Source of the DNA: Acidobacteriota bacterium
Lineage (GTDB): Bacteria; Acidobacteriota; Blastocatellia; Pyrinomonadales; Pyrinomonadaceae
NCBI GenBank assembly: GCA_019239425.1
Contig: JAFAZX010000045.1
Coordinates: forward strand, 186,001-250,000
Length of the DNA stretch: 64,000 bases
Direction of reading: 5' to 3'
The notes beneath the pieces are model-generated. The model ran no database searches. It saw nothing but the letters and a program-made list of their open reading frames with translations, and was not told the origin of the DNA. The position numbers and the translations under genes were made by a program. Position 1 is the stretch's first letter. Every line of letters begins with the position of its first letter. Below, piece after piece: positions 1-9,685 of this stretch.

Positions 1-620
1 AGGCGCGAGGCGACCCACGCGCTCATCCCCGGGTTCCAGTAGTACGAGCCGTCCTCGACGAAGGCGCGCGCGCGCGGGGCGTCCGGCTTCTCCGCGAAGC
101 CCGCGATTGCGTACGCGTCTTCAAACCCTTCCAAGGCGTCGCCCGCGTGGATGTAGCCGTAGCCCGTGGCCGGGTGCGTGGGGCGCACGCCGACGATGAC
201 GCCCGCCGTCTCGCGCGCCACGCGCGCCGAAGCCTTGAGCGCGCGGCGGAACGCCTCGCCGTCGCGGAAGTAGGAGTCGGCCCAGCCGACGAAGATGACG
301 GCGTCCGGGTCTTGCCTCGCGACGTGCAGAGCGCCGAGGCCGACCGCGAGGTTCGTCCCCAGCGGGAAAGGCTCGCCGACGATCTGTCGGGGCGGCACCT
401 CCGGCAGCTCGGCGCGGGTCTGTTCGACGTGGTGCGCGCCCGTGACGACCCACACGTCGCGCGCTTCGATGACGGGCAGCACGCGCTCGACCGTCTGCCG
501 CATCAACGACGCGTTGCCCGCGAGCGCGTGGAACTGCTTCGGGCTGCCCGCGCGCGACAGGGGCCACAGCCGCGTGCCCGCGCCGCCCGCGATGAAGACC
601 GCCTTCAAACCTTGACCCAT
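1..620 (-). CDS. manC: Mannose-1-phosphate guanylyltransferase (partial, 3' end beyond window)
   Basis: The reverse strand from an ATG at 620 reads in frame to the left edge, so about 206 N-terminal residues are visible and the C-terminus is missing. It would make GDP-mannose from mannose 1-phosphate and GTP in the cytoplasm. The signature nucleotidyltransferase loop AGGAGTRLWPLSR (about residues 11-23) is followed by PKQF, the sequence of type II mannose-1-phosphate guanylyltransferases, and further on by GYGYI and an AEKPD segment. A GGGAGGAG ribosome site lies about 13 bases before the ATG. It is the most downstream visible gene of the minus-strand polysaccharide block; gmd near 60.3-61.3 kb would use its product. 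An ordinary ManC/RfbM-type enzyme without the isomerase half cannot be excluded because the end is missing. Confidence 0.9.
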   Translation of the reverse strand, partial: MGQGLKAVFIAGGAGTRLWPLSRAGSPKQFHALAGNASLMRQTVERVLPVIEARDVWVVTGAHHVEQTRAELPEVPPRQIVGEPFPLGTNLAVGLGALHVARQDPDAVIFVGWADSYFRDGEAFRRALKASARVARETAGVIVGVRPTHPATGYGYIHAGDALEGFEDAYAIAGFAEKPDAPRARAFVEDGSYYWNPGMSAWVASR

Positions 621-642
621 CTGACCGAACGCTCCTCCCGTC

Positions 643-740
643 AAGAAGTAGGCAGTACGCCCCGTGTAAAGGACGTTGAGAGATAAAACTAAATCGTGCA
701 GTAAGGGTTCCTAACTGCCTACTGCCATCTGCCTACTTAC
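643..740. repeat. Imperfect inverted repeat between manC and TPR gene
   Basis: AAGTAGGCAG at 646-655 is repeated inverted as CTGCCTACTT at 729-738, next to a short direct repeat (ACTGCCTACTGCC at about 714-726). The stop codon of the TPR gene (737-739) lies inside the right arm. It resembles the other mirror-type intergenic repeats of this window in layout but not in sequence. Confidence 0.4.
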
Positions 741-2008
741 TCTAGCCTTCTCAACCCGAACGCGTCGAGCCACACCGCGCCGAAGGCCGGGCACGGCGAG
801 GTCGCGCACGACTTCCGCTTCAGCGCCACGCGCACGGCGCCCGCGGGCGGGGCCGTGAACTCGAGCGCGAACCCCTGCCAGCCGTCCGTGGACGCGGGGA
901 GCACGGCCGTCTCCGCCAACGCCTCGCCCGACTTCGCCGCGGAGACGACCTGCACGAACGGCGGCCCGCCCGTCACGACCTCCTTCGTGCGCGCAAAGAA
1001 CGTGAGGCGGTAGCGCGCGCCCGGCTCGACCGCGAGCAGGCGCGAGACGGGAGTTTGCGAAGGCTCGGAGTTGCCCGCGTACTCGACCTTCAAACTGAGC
1101 GCCCCCTCGCGCGGCTCGGCGGCGTCGAGCGAGAGCCTGACGTTCTGCACGTTCGTCGCGAAGCGCCAGCCGAAGCCCTCTTCGTCCGTGTGCGCGCCCT
1201 CCTCGAACCCGCCGTCTTCGAGCGGGCCGCCGCCGGCCCGCCCCACGGCCCAGACGCCGTACGCGTCCGCGAAGCGTTCCGCCGCGAGCAGGTCTTTGAC
1301 CAACCTCTTTCGCGCCTCTTCGTTAAGCCGCAGGCCGGACTCGCGCAGCGCCTTCAGGCCCTCGTCCGCCTCGCCCTCTTTAATCAGGAAGCTCACGACG
1401 GCGAGCGTCTCGTCGTCCGTGCGCGGGCCGGCGTCGAGCACGAACGCGCGCGGCTCGCGGCCCGAGACGGGCCAGAGCGTCTGTATGAGATTCGGGTAGA
1501 GGCGCGGTTCGCTCTCGGCCGCGCGCCTGAGTTCGCGCACAGCCTCTTCGCGTGCGCCCGCGCGCAGCAGGGCGTTCCCCAACTGCCAGCGCGGCCTCGC
1601 GTAGAAGGGCGCGAGCGCGACCGCCTTTCGGAAGGATTCGAGCGCGCCCCTGGTGTCGCCCGTCTCCTCGCGCGACTTGCCCAGCTCGACCCACAGGACG
1701 TAGTCGCGCGGGCGCAACCGCAGAGCCTCTTCGTACGCCGAGGCCGCGCCCGCATAGTCGCCCGTGTCGGCCAGGGCATTCCCGCGCGCGTAGTGAGCCT
1801 CGGGGTCGGAAGGCGCGAGCGCGACCGAAGCGTCGGCCGCCTCCTTCGATCTGATTCTCCCCGCGTAGTCCGAGACCATGCGCGAAGCTCCCGCGCGCGC
1901 GGCCGTCCACGCGCACCAGAGGAAGAACGCCGCGCAGACGAGCGCAACGCTCGCGCGCAGCGGGGCCGAAAGATGACGCGCGTTCTGTGTGGAGCGTTCG
2001 GCGGGCAA
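737..2008 (-). CDS. Membrane-anchored TPR protein with C-terminal carbohydrate-binding-like domain
   Basis: A 423-residue protein starting at TTG. Residues about 17-40 form a hydrophobic N-terminal segment (a membrane anchor or uncleaved signal). About residues 58-170 hold at least three tetratricopeptide repeats (pattern DPEAHYARGNALADTGDYAGA, then a second ending LRPRDYVLW and a third ALAPFYARPRWQLGNALL). The last 160 residues (from about 255) look like a beta-sandwich of the carbohydrate-binding type ('LEDGGFEEG...FGWRF...NVRLSLD...LKVEY'). No catalytic motif is seen. Such TPR proteins commonly sit beside O-antigen ligase or polymerase genes, as here (ligase at 2944-4320), so a scaffolding role in surface-glycan assembly is inferred. 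Another start is possible, but a downstream one would lose the membrane segment. Confidence 0.75.
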   Translation of the reverse strand: MPAERSTQNARHLSAPLRASVALVCAAFFLWCAWTAARAGASRMVSDYAGRIRSKEAADASVALAPSDPEAHYARGNALADTGDYAGAASAYEEALRLRPRDYVLWVELGKSREETGDTRGALESFRKAVALAPFYARPRWQLGNALLRAGAREEAVRELRRAAESEPRLYPNLIQTLWPVSGREPRAFVLDAGPRTDDETLAVVSFLIKEGEADEGLKALRESGLRLNEEARKRLVKDLLAAERFADAYGVWAVGRAGGGPLEDGGFEEGAHTDEEGFGWRFATNVQNVRLSLDAAEPREGALSLKVEYAGNSEPSQTPVSRLLAVEPGARYRLTFFARTKEVVTGGPPFVQVVSAAKSGEALAETAVLPASTDGWQGFALEFTAPPAGAVRVALKRKSCATSPCPAFGAVWLDAFGLRRLE

Positions 2009-2020
2009 GTCAGACTCGTC

Positions 2021-2062
2021 TGAAAAAGGTTGTGCCCTCAGAAGTCAAAATTCTGAGGGCAC
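2021..2062 (-). terminator. Hairpin terminator after the FecR-like gene
   Basis: Perfect 12-bp inverted repeat: GTGCCCTCAGAA (2032-2043) and its complement (2051-2062), loop of 7. On the minus strand it is followed by AACCTTTTT. It lies 43 bases after the stop of the FecR-like gene and just before the TTG start of the TPR gene, so it would insulate the two. Confidence 0.7.
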
Positions 2063-2104
2063 GGGAAGCCGGAGGAGAGACACCGTACGGCGCTCAGTCG
2101 AACT

Positions 2105-2836
2105 CTAGTCGCGGCACTCGTCGTTGCGCCCGCGCGGCGTGCCGGGGCTCGGGTTCGGGCCGCGGCGGCAGGGGGCGACGATGGCGGCGGTGGTGATGAT
2201 GCCCGCGGCGCTGATGAAGCCGATGGTGCCGGCCGTGCCGAGACCGAAGAGGCCGCCCTCGGCCGCGGCCGCCGTCGTGGCCGCCGTCGCCGTGCCGCCC
2301 GCGGCACCCGCGCCGGCCGCCGCCGCCGCGCCCTGCCCGACGACAGGCGTCGCGCCCGGCGTCGTCGAGGAGCAGACATCGATGGTGCCGCCCTGGTCGC
2401 CCTCAGTCTTCTGAGTCGAGCCGCCCGACTCCACGCTGCCCGCGTTGCCGCGGTTGGCCGTCACGATGACGCAGCCCGAGACAAGCACGACGTCGACCTT
2501 CCCGTTCTCGAACGTGAGCGTCAGGTTCGTGTTCGGCGCGATGTCCACGCGGCCGATGCCCGGCAGGTTGACCGTGGCGCCGACGCCCGCGGGCGTCTGA
2601 ATCGACTGGCCCGAGAAGATAGTCTCGCCCGACTTGGCGCTGTTGCCGTTGACCGTGACGGCGTTGTTGCCGCGCGTCGTCAGACGCCCCTGCGCTCCGC
2701 CCTGCACGCCGGTCGCCTTCGCGATGAGGCGCGCCGAGGCCGCCCGCACGAGTTCCGCGCCCAGGCAGACGTGTGTGACGGCCAGCGCGAGGCTGAGGGC
2801 GGTCGCCTTTACGATCTTGCTCTTGAGAGTGCTCAT
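2105..2836 (-). CDS. Secreted FecR-domain protein
   Basis: A 243-residue exported protein of unknown exact role. The ATG at 2836 (MSTLKSKIVK) is preferred to a start 57 bases upstream because it gives a standard signal peptide (basic n-region, hydrophobic TALSLALAVTHVCLGAELV). Residues about 60-135 match the FecR core in spirit: 'SGETIFSGQSIQTPAGVGATVNL' and 'VDIAPNTNLTLTFENGKVDVVL', the phrase found where cell-surface FecR-like domains describe a threshold property of a polymer. The C-terminal third is Ala/Gly/Thr-rich, with a hydrophobic stretch (LGTAGTIGFISAAGIITTAAIV) that could be a second membrane segment, then a Pro/Arg tail with cysteines. Context suggests an envelope or polysaccharide-associated role; it is not adjacent to a TonB receptor or sigma factor, so classical FecR signalling is unlikely. 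Confidence 0.7.
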   Translation of the reverse strand: MSTLKSKIVKATALSLALAVTHVCLGAELVRAASARLIAKATGVQGGAQGRLTTRGNNAVTVNGNSAKSGETIFSGQSIQTPAGVGATVNLPGIGRVDIAPNTNLTLTFENGKVDVVLVSGCVIVTANRGNAGSVESGGSTQKTEGDQGGTIDVCSSTTPGATPVVGQGAAAAAGAGAAGGTATAATTAAAAEGGLFGLGTAGTIGFISAAGIITTAAIVAPCRRGPNPSPGTPRGRNDECRD

Positions 2837-2943
2837 GACCTTTGTCCTGCCGAGGGTTCTAAAACTTTCGCGCCCGCGGGCCGTCAAGTACACGACGCCC
2901 GAGGTTAAGACGCATTGAGTCTATTCCGTCGCAACGGGCACGG

Positions 2944-4320
2944 TCAATACTTATAAGGGCTAGTTTTTTGGCCGTTTAAAGGGATCGCGGCCGCCGCCAC
3001 GGCCGCGAGCGCCAGTGCCGCGAAGGCGTTCGAGGGGACGTGGAGCCCGAACTCGACGAGGCTGTGGACGGCGACCCCGCACAGCCCCGCCAGCGCCCCC
3101 AGGCAGGCCGCGCGCGCCGACGCGCTCCCCGCGCGCAGGCGCGGCGCCGAACGCCTGACGAGCAGCAGGAGGAAGGCCAGTACCAGGCCCGCGCCCAGCA
3201 GCCCGCCCGAGGCGAGCACTTCGAGGTAATCGTTGTGCGCCTGCTGCGGGACGAGTCCGCCTGAGCCTTCGTGCTGTTCGCTGACGGCGACCCAGTAGCC
3301 GCCGAAGCCGACGCCCGCGAGCGGGTGCGTTGTGAACGTCTTCCAGGTCGCCGCCCAGATGTCCCTGCGCCCCGAGTGCGTCGCGTCGGCGGTCGCCCCC
3401 GCAGTCACCTCCTCGCCGACCGAAGCCACGCGGTCGGCCACGGCGTCCCCGCCGAGCCAGACCATCCCGACGACTATCGTCGAGAGCAGCGCGAAGACGA
3501 GACCCGCGCGCGCAGCCTTCGAGCCCGCGATTCGGTCGAGCGCCGAGTTCGCGCCGCGCGCGCGCGTCACGCCGAAGGTCGCGCCGAGGAAGATGACCTG
3601 GCAGAACATCGCGAGGAGGCCGCCGCGCGAGTTCGAGAGCACGAGCGCCGCCCAGATGGGAAGCGCGAGCGCGAGCGGCACGAGCGCCTTCGCGCGCGCC
3701 ACGCCGCGCCCCGCGACCAGCCCGAGCAGCGCGCCCAAAGCCATCTCGGCGAGATAGGCGAAGTGGTTCTTGTTGATGAACTGCGCGTAGCCCGTGTTCG
3801 GCCGCAAAGCTTCGAGCAGGAAGCCCTCCGCGCCGCGCTGCGCCGTCTGCCGCACGATGCCGAAGAGCGCCGACGCCAGGCCCGCCAAGACCACCGCGTA
3901 GAGCAAAGCCCGCAGCCGCCGTTCGGTGTCGGCGTAACGTAAGAGAAGAGCTAGATAGGTCGTGTAGGTGAAGAACAGGAGCGCGACGAGACGCGTCTCG
4001 TAGGGGTCGTAGCTGACGGCGCCGCCGCCGAGTTCGAGCGACTGCAAGAGAGCGTACGCCGCGAGCGCGACGCCGGGCAGCGCGAGCGCGTGCGCGCGCG
4101 ACACCCAACGCCCCGCGAGCGCGCCCTCCAGCGCCCAGAGCGCCGCGAGCAGGAAGACCGACACCTCGAAAAGCGCCGTCCATAACGGCTCGACCGAGCC
4201 GTAGGGGACGGACGAGAGCGGCACGACGGCGACGAGTCCCGCGAAGATGAACGCGGAGAGACCCCTCGCAAGCAGGCCAGCGCGGTCAACGTCGCCAGCC
4301 GCGCGCGAAACGTTCGTCAA
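2944..4320 (-). CDS. O-antigen ligase / polymerase family membrane protein
   Basis: A 458-residue protein with around ten to twelve hydrophobic segments. It starts at TTG with GGAAG six bases upstream. Family features are visible: NKNHFA at 183-188, the SRGG motif at 231-234 (the SGG-type signature of the Wzy_C/WaaL domain), and the large periplasmic loop ending in HNDYLEVLASGG from 362, whose histidine is the conserved one in O-antigen ligases. It would join or polymerise undecaprenyl-linked glycan at the periplasmic face of the inner membrane. Ligase and Wzy polymerase cannot be told apart from sequence alone. It is transcribed with the FecR-like and TPR genes in the same direction and fits with manC just downstream. 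Confidence 0.82.
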   Translation of the reverse strand: MTNVSRAAGDVDRAGLLARGLSAFIFAGLVAVVPLSSVPYGSVEPLWTALFEVSVFLLAALWALEGALAGRWVSRAHALALPGVALAAYALLQSLELGGGAVSYDPYETRLVALLFFTYTTYLALLLRYADTERRLRALLYAVVLAGLASALFGIVRQTAQRGAEGFLLEALRPNTGYAQFINKNHFAYLAEMALGALLGLVAGRGVARAKALVPLALALPIWAALVLSNSRGGLLAMFCQVIFLGATFGVTRARGANSALDRIAGSKAARAGLVFALLSTIVVGMVWLGGDAVADRVASVGEEVTAGATADATHSGRRDIWAATWKTFTTHPLAGVGFGGYWVAVSEQHEGSGGLVPQQAHNDYLEVLASGGLLGAGLVLAFLLLLVRRSAPRLRAGSASARAACLGALAGLCGVAVHSLVEFGLHVPSNAFAALALAAVAAAAIPLNGQKTSPYKY

Positions 4321-4355
4321 GGCTAACTTCCTTCCCTCGCCTTTGAGGTATCATG

Positions 4356-4386
4356 TGGACAGCACCGGGGCTCGCGAACTTATAAC
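4356..4386 (+). promoter_or_regulatory. Possible promoter of the acetyltransferase gene
   Basis: TGGACA at 4356-4361 and TATAAC at 4381-4386 lie upstream of the GNAT gene in the divergent spacer. The spacing of 19 is wide, so this is a weak call. A GGAGG-containing ribosome site follows before the ATG at 4410. Confidence 0.3.
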
Positions 4387-4409
4387 ACACTCACGGAGGC
4401 GAGGAGTCA

Positions 4410-4928
4410 ATGCAGGTCGAAGGTCTGACGATACGGCGCGCCGAGCCCGACGACTACACGGCGCTCTACGAGATGTTCTACAGCCCGAAGCTCTACGCGA
4501 ACACCTTGCAGCTCCCTTACCCTTCGCACGAGCTGTGGCGGCGGAGGGTCGCGGAGCCCGGCGAGGGCGTGCACAACCTCGTCGCCGTCGTCGGCGAGCG
4601 CGTCGTCGGGATGTTCAGCCTGCACGCCTTCCAGAGGCCGCGCCGGCAGCACGCGGGCGAAATCGGGATGAGCGTGCACGACGACTGGCACGGCAAGGGC
4701 GTCGGCTCCGCCCTGATGAGGGCCGGCATTGACCTCGCGGACAACTGGCTCAACCTCACGCGCCTTGAGCTGGAGGTCTACACCGACAACGAGCCGGCCA
4801 TCCGCCTCTACGAGCGCTTCGGCTTCGAGCGCGAGGGCCTCCTGCGCCAGCACGCCTACCGCGACGGACGCTACGCGGACTCCTACTTCATGGCCCGCCT
4901 GCGCGCGCCCGCCCAAGTTACGACATAA
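4410..4928 (+). CDS. aaaT: GNAT N-acetyltransferase, YhhY/AaaT-like
   Basis: A 172-residue acetyl-CoA-dependent acetyltransferase. From memory of the E. coli L-amino-acid N-acetyltransferase AaaT (YhhY), the resemblance runs along the whole chain: YANTLQLPYPS near residue 29, QRPRR, the acetyl-CoA loop WHGKGVGSALM (about 94-104), the NEPAIRLYERFGFEREG block and the YADSYFMARL end. It would therefore acetylate free amino acids or similar small amines in the cytoplasm. Length is normal for the family. Start: ATG with CACGGAGG 11 bases upstream. It is divergent from the O-antigen ligase and 33 bases before the next small gene, so the two may be co-transcribed. Confidence 0.85.
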   Translation: MQVEGLTIRRAEPDDYTALYEMFYSPKLYANTLQLPYPSHELWRRRVAEPGEGVHNLVAVVGERVVGMFSLHAFQRPRRQHAGEIGMSVHDDWHGKGVGSALMRAGIDLADNWLNLTRLELEVYTDNEPAIRLYERFGFEREGLLRQHAYRDGRYADSYFMARLRAPAQVTT

Positions 4929-4961
4929 CGATCTAACGATGACGACGGAGGAGGACTACTA

Positions 4962-5204
4962 GTGCCGCGTGAAGTGTCGGACGGGGAGGGCGTGACGTGG
5001 ACGTGCGCGCAGGCTTACGGCGGACTGTCTGAAGGTGATGAGAATGCGGAGGCCGCGCGCGTGGAGGGCGATCTGTTCGAAGTCGTCTGCACGCCGAGCG
5101 GCGGGGCGCAGACCGTGCGGCTGAAGCTTGAGGGCGGGTGGGGAGATAACTTATCCGACGAAGAGTTGTTAAAGAAGATAGAGGCCGCGCGGCGGGCGGG
5201 GTGA
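4962..5204 (+). CDS. Small hypothetical protein (80 aa)
   Basis: GTG start with an excellent GGAGGAGG ribosome site, 33 bases after the acetyltransferase. The protein is acidic, with 'VTWTCAQAYGGL' and 'VEGDLFEVVCTPSGGAQTVRLKLEGGWGDNLSDEELLKKIEAARR'; two cysteines (about 15 and 48) and no membrane segment. The last 20 residues look like a short amphipathic helix. I do not recognise the family. Its size and style resemble the other 80-residue protein at 55853-56095, though I see no clear sequence identity. Confidence 0.6.
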   Translation: MPREVSDGEGVTWTCAQAYGGLSEGDENAEAARVEGDLFEVVCTPSGGAQTVRLKLEGGWGDNLSDEELLKKIEAARRAG

Positions 5205-5222
5205 GGCCGCGCCGCCCGACGT

Positions 5223-6098
5223 TTACGGCAAAGGCTTGCCGCCGGTGACGCCGATGACCTCGCCGCAGACGTAAGAAGACTCCTGCGAGGCGAGGAAGAC
5301 GAAGACCGGGGCGAGTTCGGCGGGCTGGCCCGGGCGCTCGGCGGGCGTGTCCTTGCCGAACTCCTCGTACTTCTCGTGCGGCATCGTCGCCGTGATGAGC
5401 GGCGTCCAGACGGGGCCGGGCGCGACGACGTTGACGCGCACGCCGCTCTTCATCGCCTCGGAGGCGAGCGCCTTCGAGAAGGTGACGATGGCGCCCTTCG
5501 TCGCCGCGTAGGCCAGCAGCTCGGCCGAGGGCTGGTAGGCCTGAATCGAGGCCGTGTTGATGATGCTCCCGCCCTCCTTCATGTGCGGCAGCGCCGCCTT
5601 ACACAGGAAGAACGTCGCGTAGACGTTCGTGCGGAAGGTGCGGTCGAACTCGTCGGTGCTTATCTCCTGAATCCCGCCGCGCACCATCTGGAAGGCGGCG
5701 TTGTTGACCAGAACGTCCAGCCGCCCGAACTCTTCGACCGCGCGCCCGACGACGCGCCGGCAGTGCGCCTCCTCCCTGATGTCTCCGGCCACGCGGACGC
5801 AGCGGCGGCCCGCCGCCTCCACCTCGCGCGCCGTCTCAAGCGCGTCCGGCTCCTCCTCTTCCAGATAAGCGATGAGCACGTCGGCGCCCTCGCGCGCGAA
5901 GGCGACGGCCACGGCGCGGCCGATGCCGCTGTCGCCGCCGGTGACGACGGCGGCCCTGCCTTCGAGCCGGCCGTGCCCCCGGTAGGTGTCGGCGCCGTAG
6001 TCGGGGCGCGGCTTCATCTCTGATTCGAGTCCGGGCGGCTCCTGCGGCTGCTCCTCGAAGGGCGGCTTCGGCCCCTGCTCTTTCGGGTCTTCGCTCAT
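5223..6098 (-). CDS. SDR-family oxidoreductase, YghA/general-stress type
   Basis: A 291-residue short-chain dehydrogenase/reductase. The NAD(P) loop TGGDSGIG is at 53-60, NNAA at 132-135, and the catalytic Ser184-Tyr197-Lys201 set (NTAS...YAATK) is complete. The long hydrophilic, Pro/Glu-rich N-terminus before the Rossmann fold and the YGADTYRGHGRLEGR segment are typical of the YghA/YdaD subgroup annotated as general-stress or aldehyde-type reductases. The substrate is unknown. A GGGGGAAGAAG ribosome site precedes the ATG. Its 3' end faces the convergent small gene at 4962-5204. No paired enzyme is nearby. Confidence 0.85.
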   Translation of the reverse strand: MSEDPKEQGPKPPFEEQPQEPPGLESEMKPRPDYGADTYRGHGRLEGRAAVVTGGDSGIGRAVAVAFAREGADVLIAYLEEEEPDALETAREVEAAGRRCVRVAGDIREEAHCRRVVGRAVEEFGRLDVLVNNAAFQMVRGGIQEISTDEFDRTFRTNVYATFFLCKAALPHMKEGGSIINTASIQAYQPSAELLAYAATKGAIVTFSKALASEAMKSGVRVNVVAPGPVWTPLITATMPHEKYEEFGKDTPAERPGQPAELAPVFVFLASQESSYVCGEVIGVTGGKPLP

Positions 6099-6217
6099 CT
6101 TCTTCCCCCTTGATGTAACTTGAAGTCATCTTCGGGTAAGGATACGACGCCTTCCGTCCACTGCCGCACAGCCGGGCTAATCGTGAAGTAAATGTAAGAG
6201 TCTCGCGAGGAAATAAG

Positions 6218-6259
6218 AGAGGCCCGCCCCACCAGCTGCTGCCGGTGGGTCGGGCCTCT
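6218..6259 (-). terminator. Strong hairpin terminator after the 46-codon gene
   Basis: AGAGGCCCG-C-CCCACC (6218-6233) pairs with GGTGGG-T-CGGGCCTCT (6244-6259): 15 paired bases with one mismatch and a 10-base loop. On the minus strand it is followed by a moderately U-rich stretch (TCTTATTT). It sits 15 bases past the stop of the small gene at 6274-6414. Confidence 0.7.
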
Positions 6260-6273
6260 GGTTCGGGCCTTCC

Positions 6274-6414
6274 TTACTCGAACTTGAGGAAGAACTCGAC
6301 GTTGCGGCTGAAGGAGACGTTGGCGCCGAGGCCGAGGATGGTCACGGCGCCGCCGGGGAGCACGAGTGGGGCGGGCGCCCGCCTCCCGCGTGGGCTGGGG
6401 GAACGCTTCTGCAT
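6274..6414 (-). CDS. Short hypothetical protein (46 aa)
   Basis: An ATG at 6414 with a textbook GGAGGAAGAACAG ribosome site opens a 46-codon frame ending 15 bases before a strong hairpin. The N-terminal half is basic and proline-rich (KRSPSPRGRRAPAP); the C-terminal half is hydrophobic and may be a beta strand or short membrane segment (VTILGLGANVSF), ending in RNVEFFLKFE. There is no cysteine. Neighbours are zwf upstream (113 bases) and the SDR downstream, same strand. The good start and terminator argue that it is expressed; function is unknown and a leader-peptide-style precursor is possible but unsupported. Confidence 0.55.
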   Translation of the reverse strand: MQKRSPSPRGRRAPAPLVLPGGAVTILGLGANVSFSRNVEFFLKFE

Positions 6415-6526
6415 CTGTTCTTCCTCCGGTCGGGTTGTCTGTGTAGAGCTTTCGAGACGGGCCGGCCGACGGGCGTGAGTCGCGGCCCGTGCGGTCGGGA
6501 AAGACTCGGTTCGACGAAGGGCGCGC

Positions 6527-7918
<1,392 letters not shown>

Positions 7919-7939
7919 GGCCCCGTCCCCCTAAGACAA

Positions 7940-8006
7940 TTAACCACAGAGACACAGCTTTAACTTTAGCTGTGCTCAAGCTGTGCCTCTGTGTCTCTGT
8001 GGTTCA
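7940..8006. repeat. CACAGAGACACAG mirror repeat, copy 1
   Basis: AACCACAGAGACACAG (7942-7957) is inverted exactly as CTGTGTCTCTGTGGTT (7989-8004). The centre carries an additional AGCTGTG-type repeat. It fills the spacer between the permease gene and zwf. The same unit recurs at 11.1, 18.1 and 48.3 kb. Confidence 0.85.
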
Positions 8007-8017
8007 ATTCTTCCTTA

Positions 8018-8764
8018 CTATATCTCAATCTTCGAGAAGCGCCACGCGCCGACGCCGAGCAGCAGGACGGCGACGAAGGCGAGCGCGCCGAAGTCCCAAC
8101 TGATGCCGAAGTGTGTGATGCCGCTGAGCGCGCCGCGCACGCCGTCCACGCCGTAGGTGAGCGGGTCGACGCGCGTCAGCACCGCGAGCGCCTTCGGCAG
8201 GTTCGCCAAAGGGTAGAGCGCGCCCGAGAGGAAGAAGATCGGCATCACCATGAAGTTCATCACGAGCTGGAAGCCCTGCATGTCCTTCAGGGTCGAGCCG
8301 ATGGCCGTCCCCAGCGCCGCGAAGACGACGGCCGTCAAGACCAGCACGCCCAGCGCCGCCGGCAGCGCCCACACGCTCACGGGGCGGAAGCCCGCGACGA
8401 GGCTCACGGCGAAGATGAGCAGCCCCTGAAACGTCGCGACGGTCGCGCCGCCGAGCGTCCGGCCCGCCATGATCCACAGGCGCGGGACGGGCGCGACTAA
8501 CGTCTCTTTCAGAAACCCGAACTGCCTGTCCCACAGCAGCGCGATCCCCCCGAACATCGAAGAGAAGAGCACGGTCATCCCGATCACGCCCGGCGCCATG
8601 AACTGCAAATAACTTCCCTCGCCCGCCCTCTGAAAGACCGGGCCGAGTCCGAAGCCGAGCACGCCGAGGTACATGATGGGCGAGCCGAGCGAGGCGACGA
8701 TCTGCGTGCGCGAGCGCAGGTACTTCTTCACCTCGCGCAGCCAGAGGATGTAGACCACTCTCAT
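8018..8764 (-). CDS. ABC-2 type transporter permease
   Basis: A 248-residue membrane protein with six predicted transmembrane segments, of the DrrB/NodJ-type ABC-2 permease family. The ATG at 8764 overlaps the stop of the ATPase gene (ATGA), which is why it is preferred over an in-frame start 18 bases upstream. Near residue 165 the motif 'MNFMVMPIFFLSGALYPLANLP' is the typical family loop, followed by 'LTRVDPLTYGVDGVR'. With the ATPase at 8761-9555 it would form an exporter for a drug-like or lipid substrate; substrate not predictable. Confidence 0.9.
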   Translation of the reverse strand: MRVVYILWLREVKKYLRSRTQIVASLGSPIMYLGVLGFGLGPVFQRAGEGSYLQFMAPGVIGMTVLFSSMFGGIALLWDRQFGFLKETLVAPVPRLWIMAGRTLGGATVATFQGLLIFAVSLVAGFRPVSVWALPAALGVLVLTAVVFAALGTAIGSTLKDMQGFQLVMNFMVMPIFFLSGALYPLANLPKALAVLTRVDPLTYGVDGVRGALSGITHFGISWDFGALAFVAVLLLGVGAWRFSKIEI

Positions 8765-9555
8765 TTTTGTCTGCCGCTCCACATCCGCGCCATCTGCCGC
8801 ATCGCGTCGGCGGAGCCCGCGGTCTCGTCCCGGATGGTCGTGCCCGTCAGCGCGAGGAACGCGCCCTCAAGCGAGTCGGTCTGCGTCCGCTCCTTCAGCT
8901 CCGCGGGCGACCCCGTCGCCACGATGCGCCCGTGGTCGATGACGCTGATGCGGTCGGCCACGCGCTCGGCCTCGTCCATGTAGTGCGTCGTGAGGAAGAC
9001 CGTCACCTGATCCGACACGTTCAGCTTCTTGACGTGCGTCCACATCTGGTTGCGGCTCTGCGGGTCGAGGCCCAGAGTCGGCTCGTCCAGGAAGAGCACC
9101 TTCGGCGTGTGCAGCAGCCCGCGCGCGATCTCCAGGCGGCGGCGCATGCCGCCCGAGAAGGTCTTCACCAAAGCGTCGCGCCTCTCCCACAGCTCGAAGA
9201 GCTTGAGCAGCTCCTCGGCCCGCTCGCGCCTGACCTTGCGCGGCACGCCGTAGAGGACGCCGTGTATCTCCATGTTCTCCCAGGCCGTCAGCTCCTGGTC
9301 GAGGCTCGGGTCCTGGAAGACGACGCCGAAGCGCTTCCGCACCTCGTCGCGCTTCGCCACGGGGTCGAGGCCGTCCAGCTCGACGCGGCCGCTCGTCGGC
9401 CGGAGCAGCGTGGTGAGCATCTTGATGGTCGTCGTCTTCCCCGCCCCGTTCGGCCCGAGGAAGGCGAAGACCTCGCCGCGCCGCACCTCGAACGACACGT
9501 CGTCCACGGCCGTCAGCTCGCCGAACCGCTTCACAAGGTTCTCGACTTTAATCAC
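8761..9555 (-). CDS. ABC transporter ATPase, drug-export (DrrA-like) type
   Basis: A 264-residue ATPase. The start is taken as GTG at 9555 because GGAGG lies nine bases before it and the protein then begins MIKVENLVKRFG, as in the family; an open frame extends about 95 codons further but has no family sequence. Walker A GPNGAGKTT is at 34-42, signature FSGGMRRR from 133, Walker B VLFLDEPT at 153-160, and the H-loop in TTHYMDEAERV. The C-terminal tail after about residue 225 is the short regulatory extension common in DrrA-like proteins. It is translationally coupled to the permease. Confidence 0.92.
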   Translation of the reverse strand: MIKVENLVKRFGELTAVDDVSFEVRRGEVFAFLGPNGAGKTTTIKMLTTLLRPTSGRVELDGLDPVAKRDEVRKRFGVVFQDPSLDQELTAWENMEIHGVLYGVPRKVRRERAEELLKLFELWERRDALVKTFSGGMRRRLEIARGLLHTPKVLFLDEPTLGLDPQSRNQMWTHVKKLNVSDQVTVFLTTHYMDEAERVADRISVIDHGRIVATGSPAELKERTQTDSLEGAFLALTGTTIRDETAGSADAMRQMARMWSGRQK

Positions 9556-9685
9556 CCCGCACACCTCCGTCCGCAAATGTCCGCGCCGGGCACCGTATGT
9601 TGCCCCAACCCGGCGGAACCGACAAGCGCCGCGCGCGGGCTGAGGTATAGTAAACGCGAACGTGAAGAAGTCGAGGGCACGAGGG

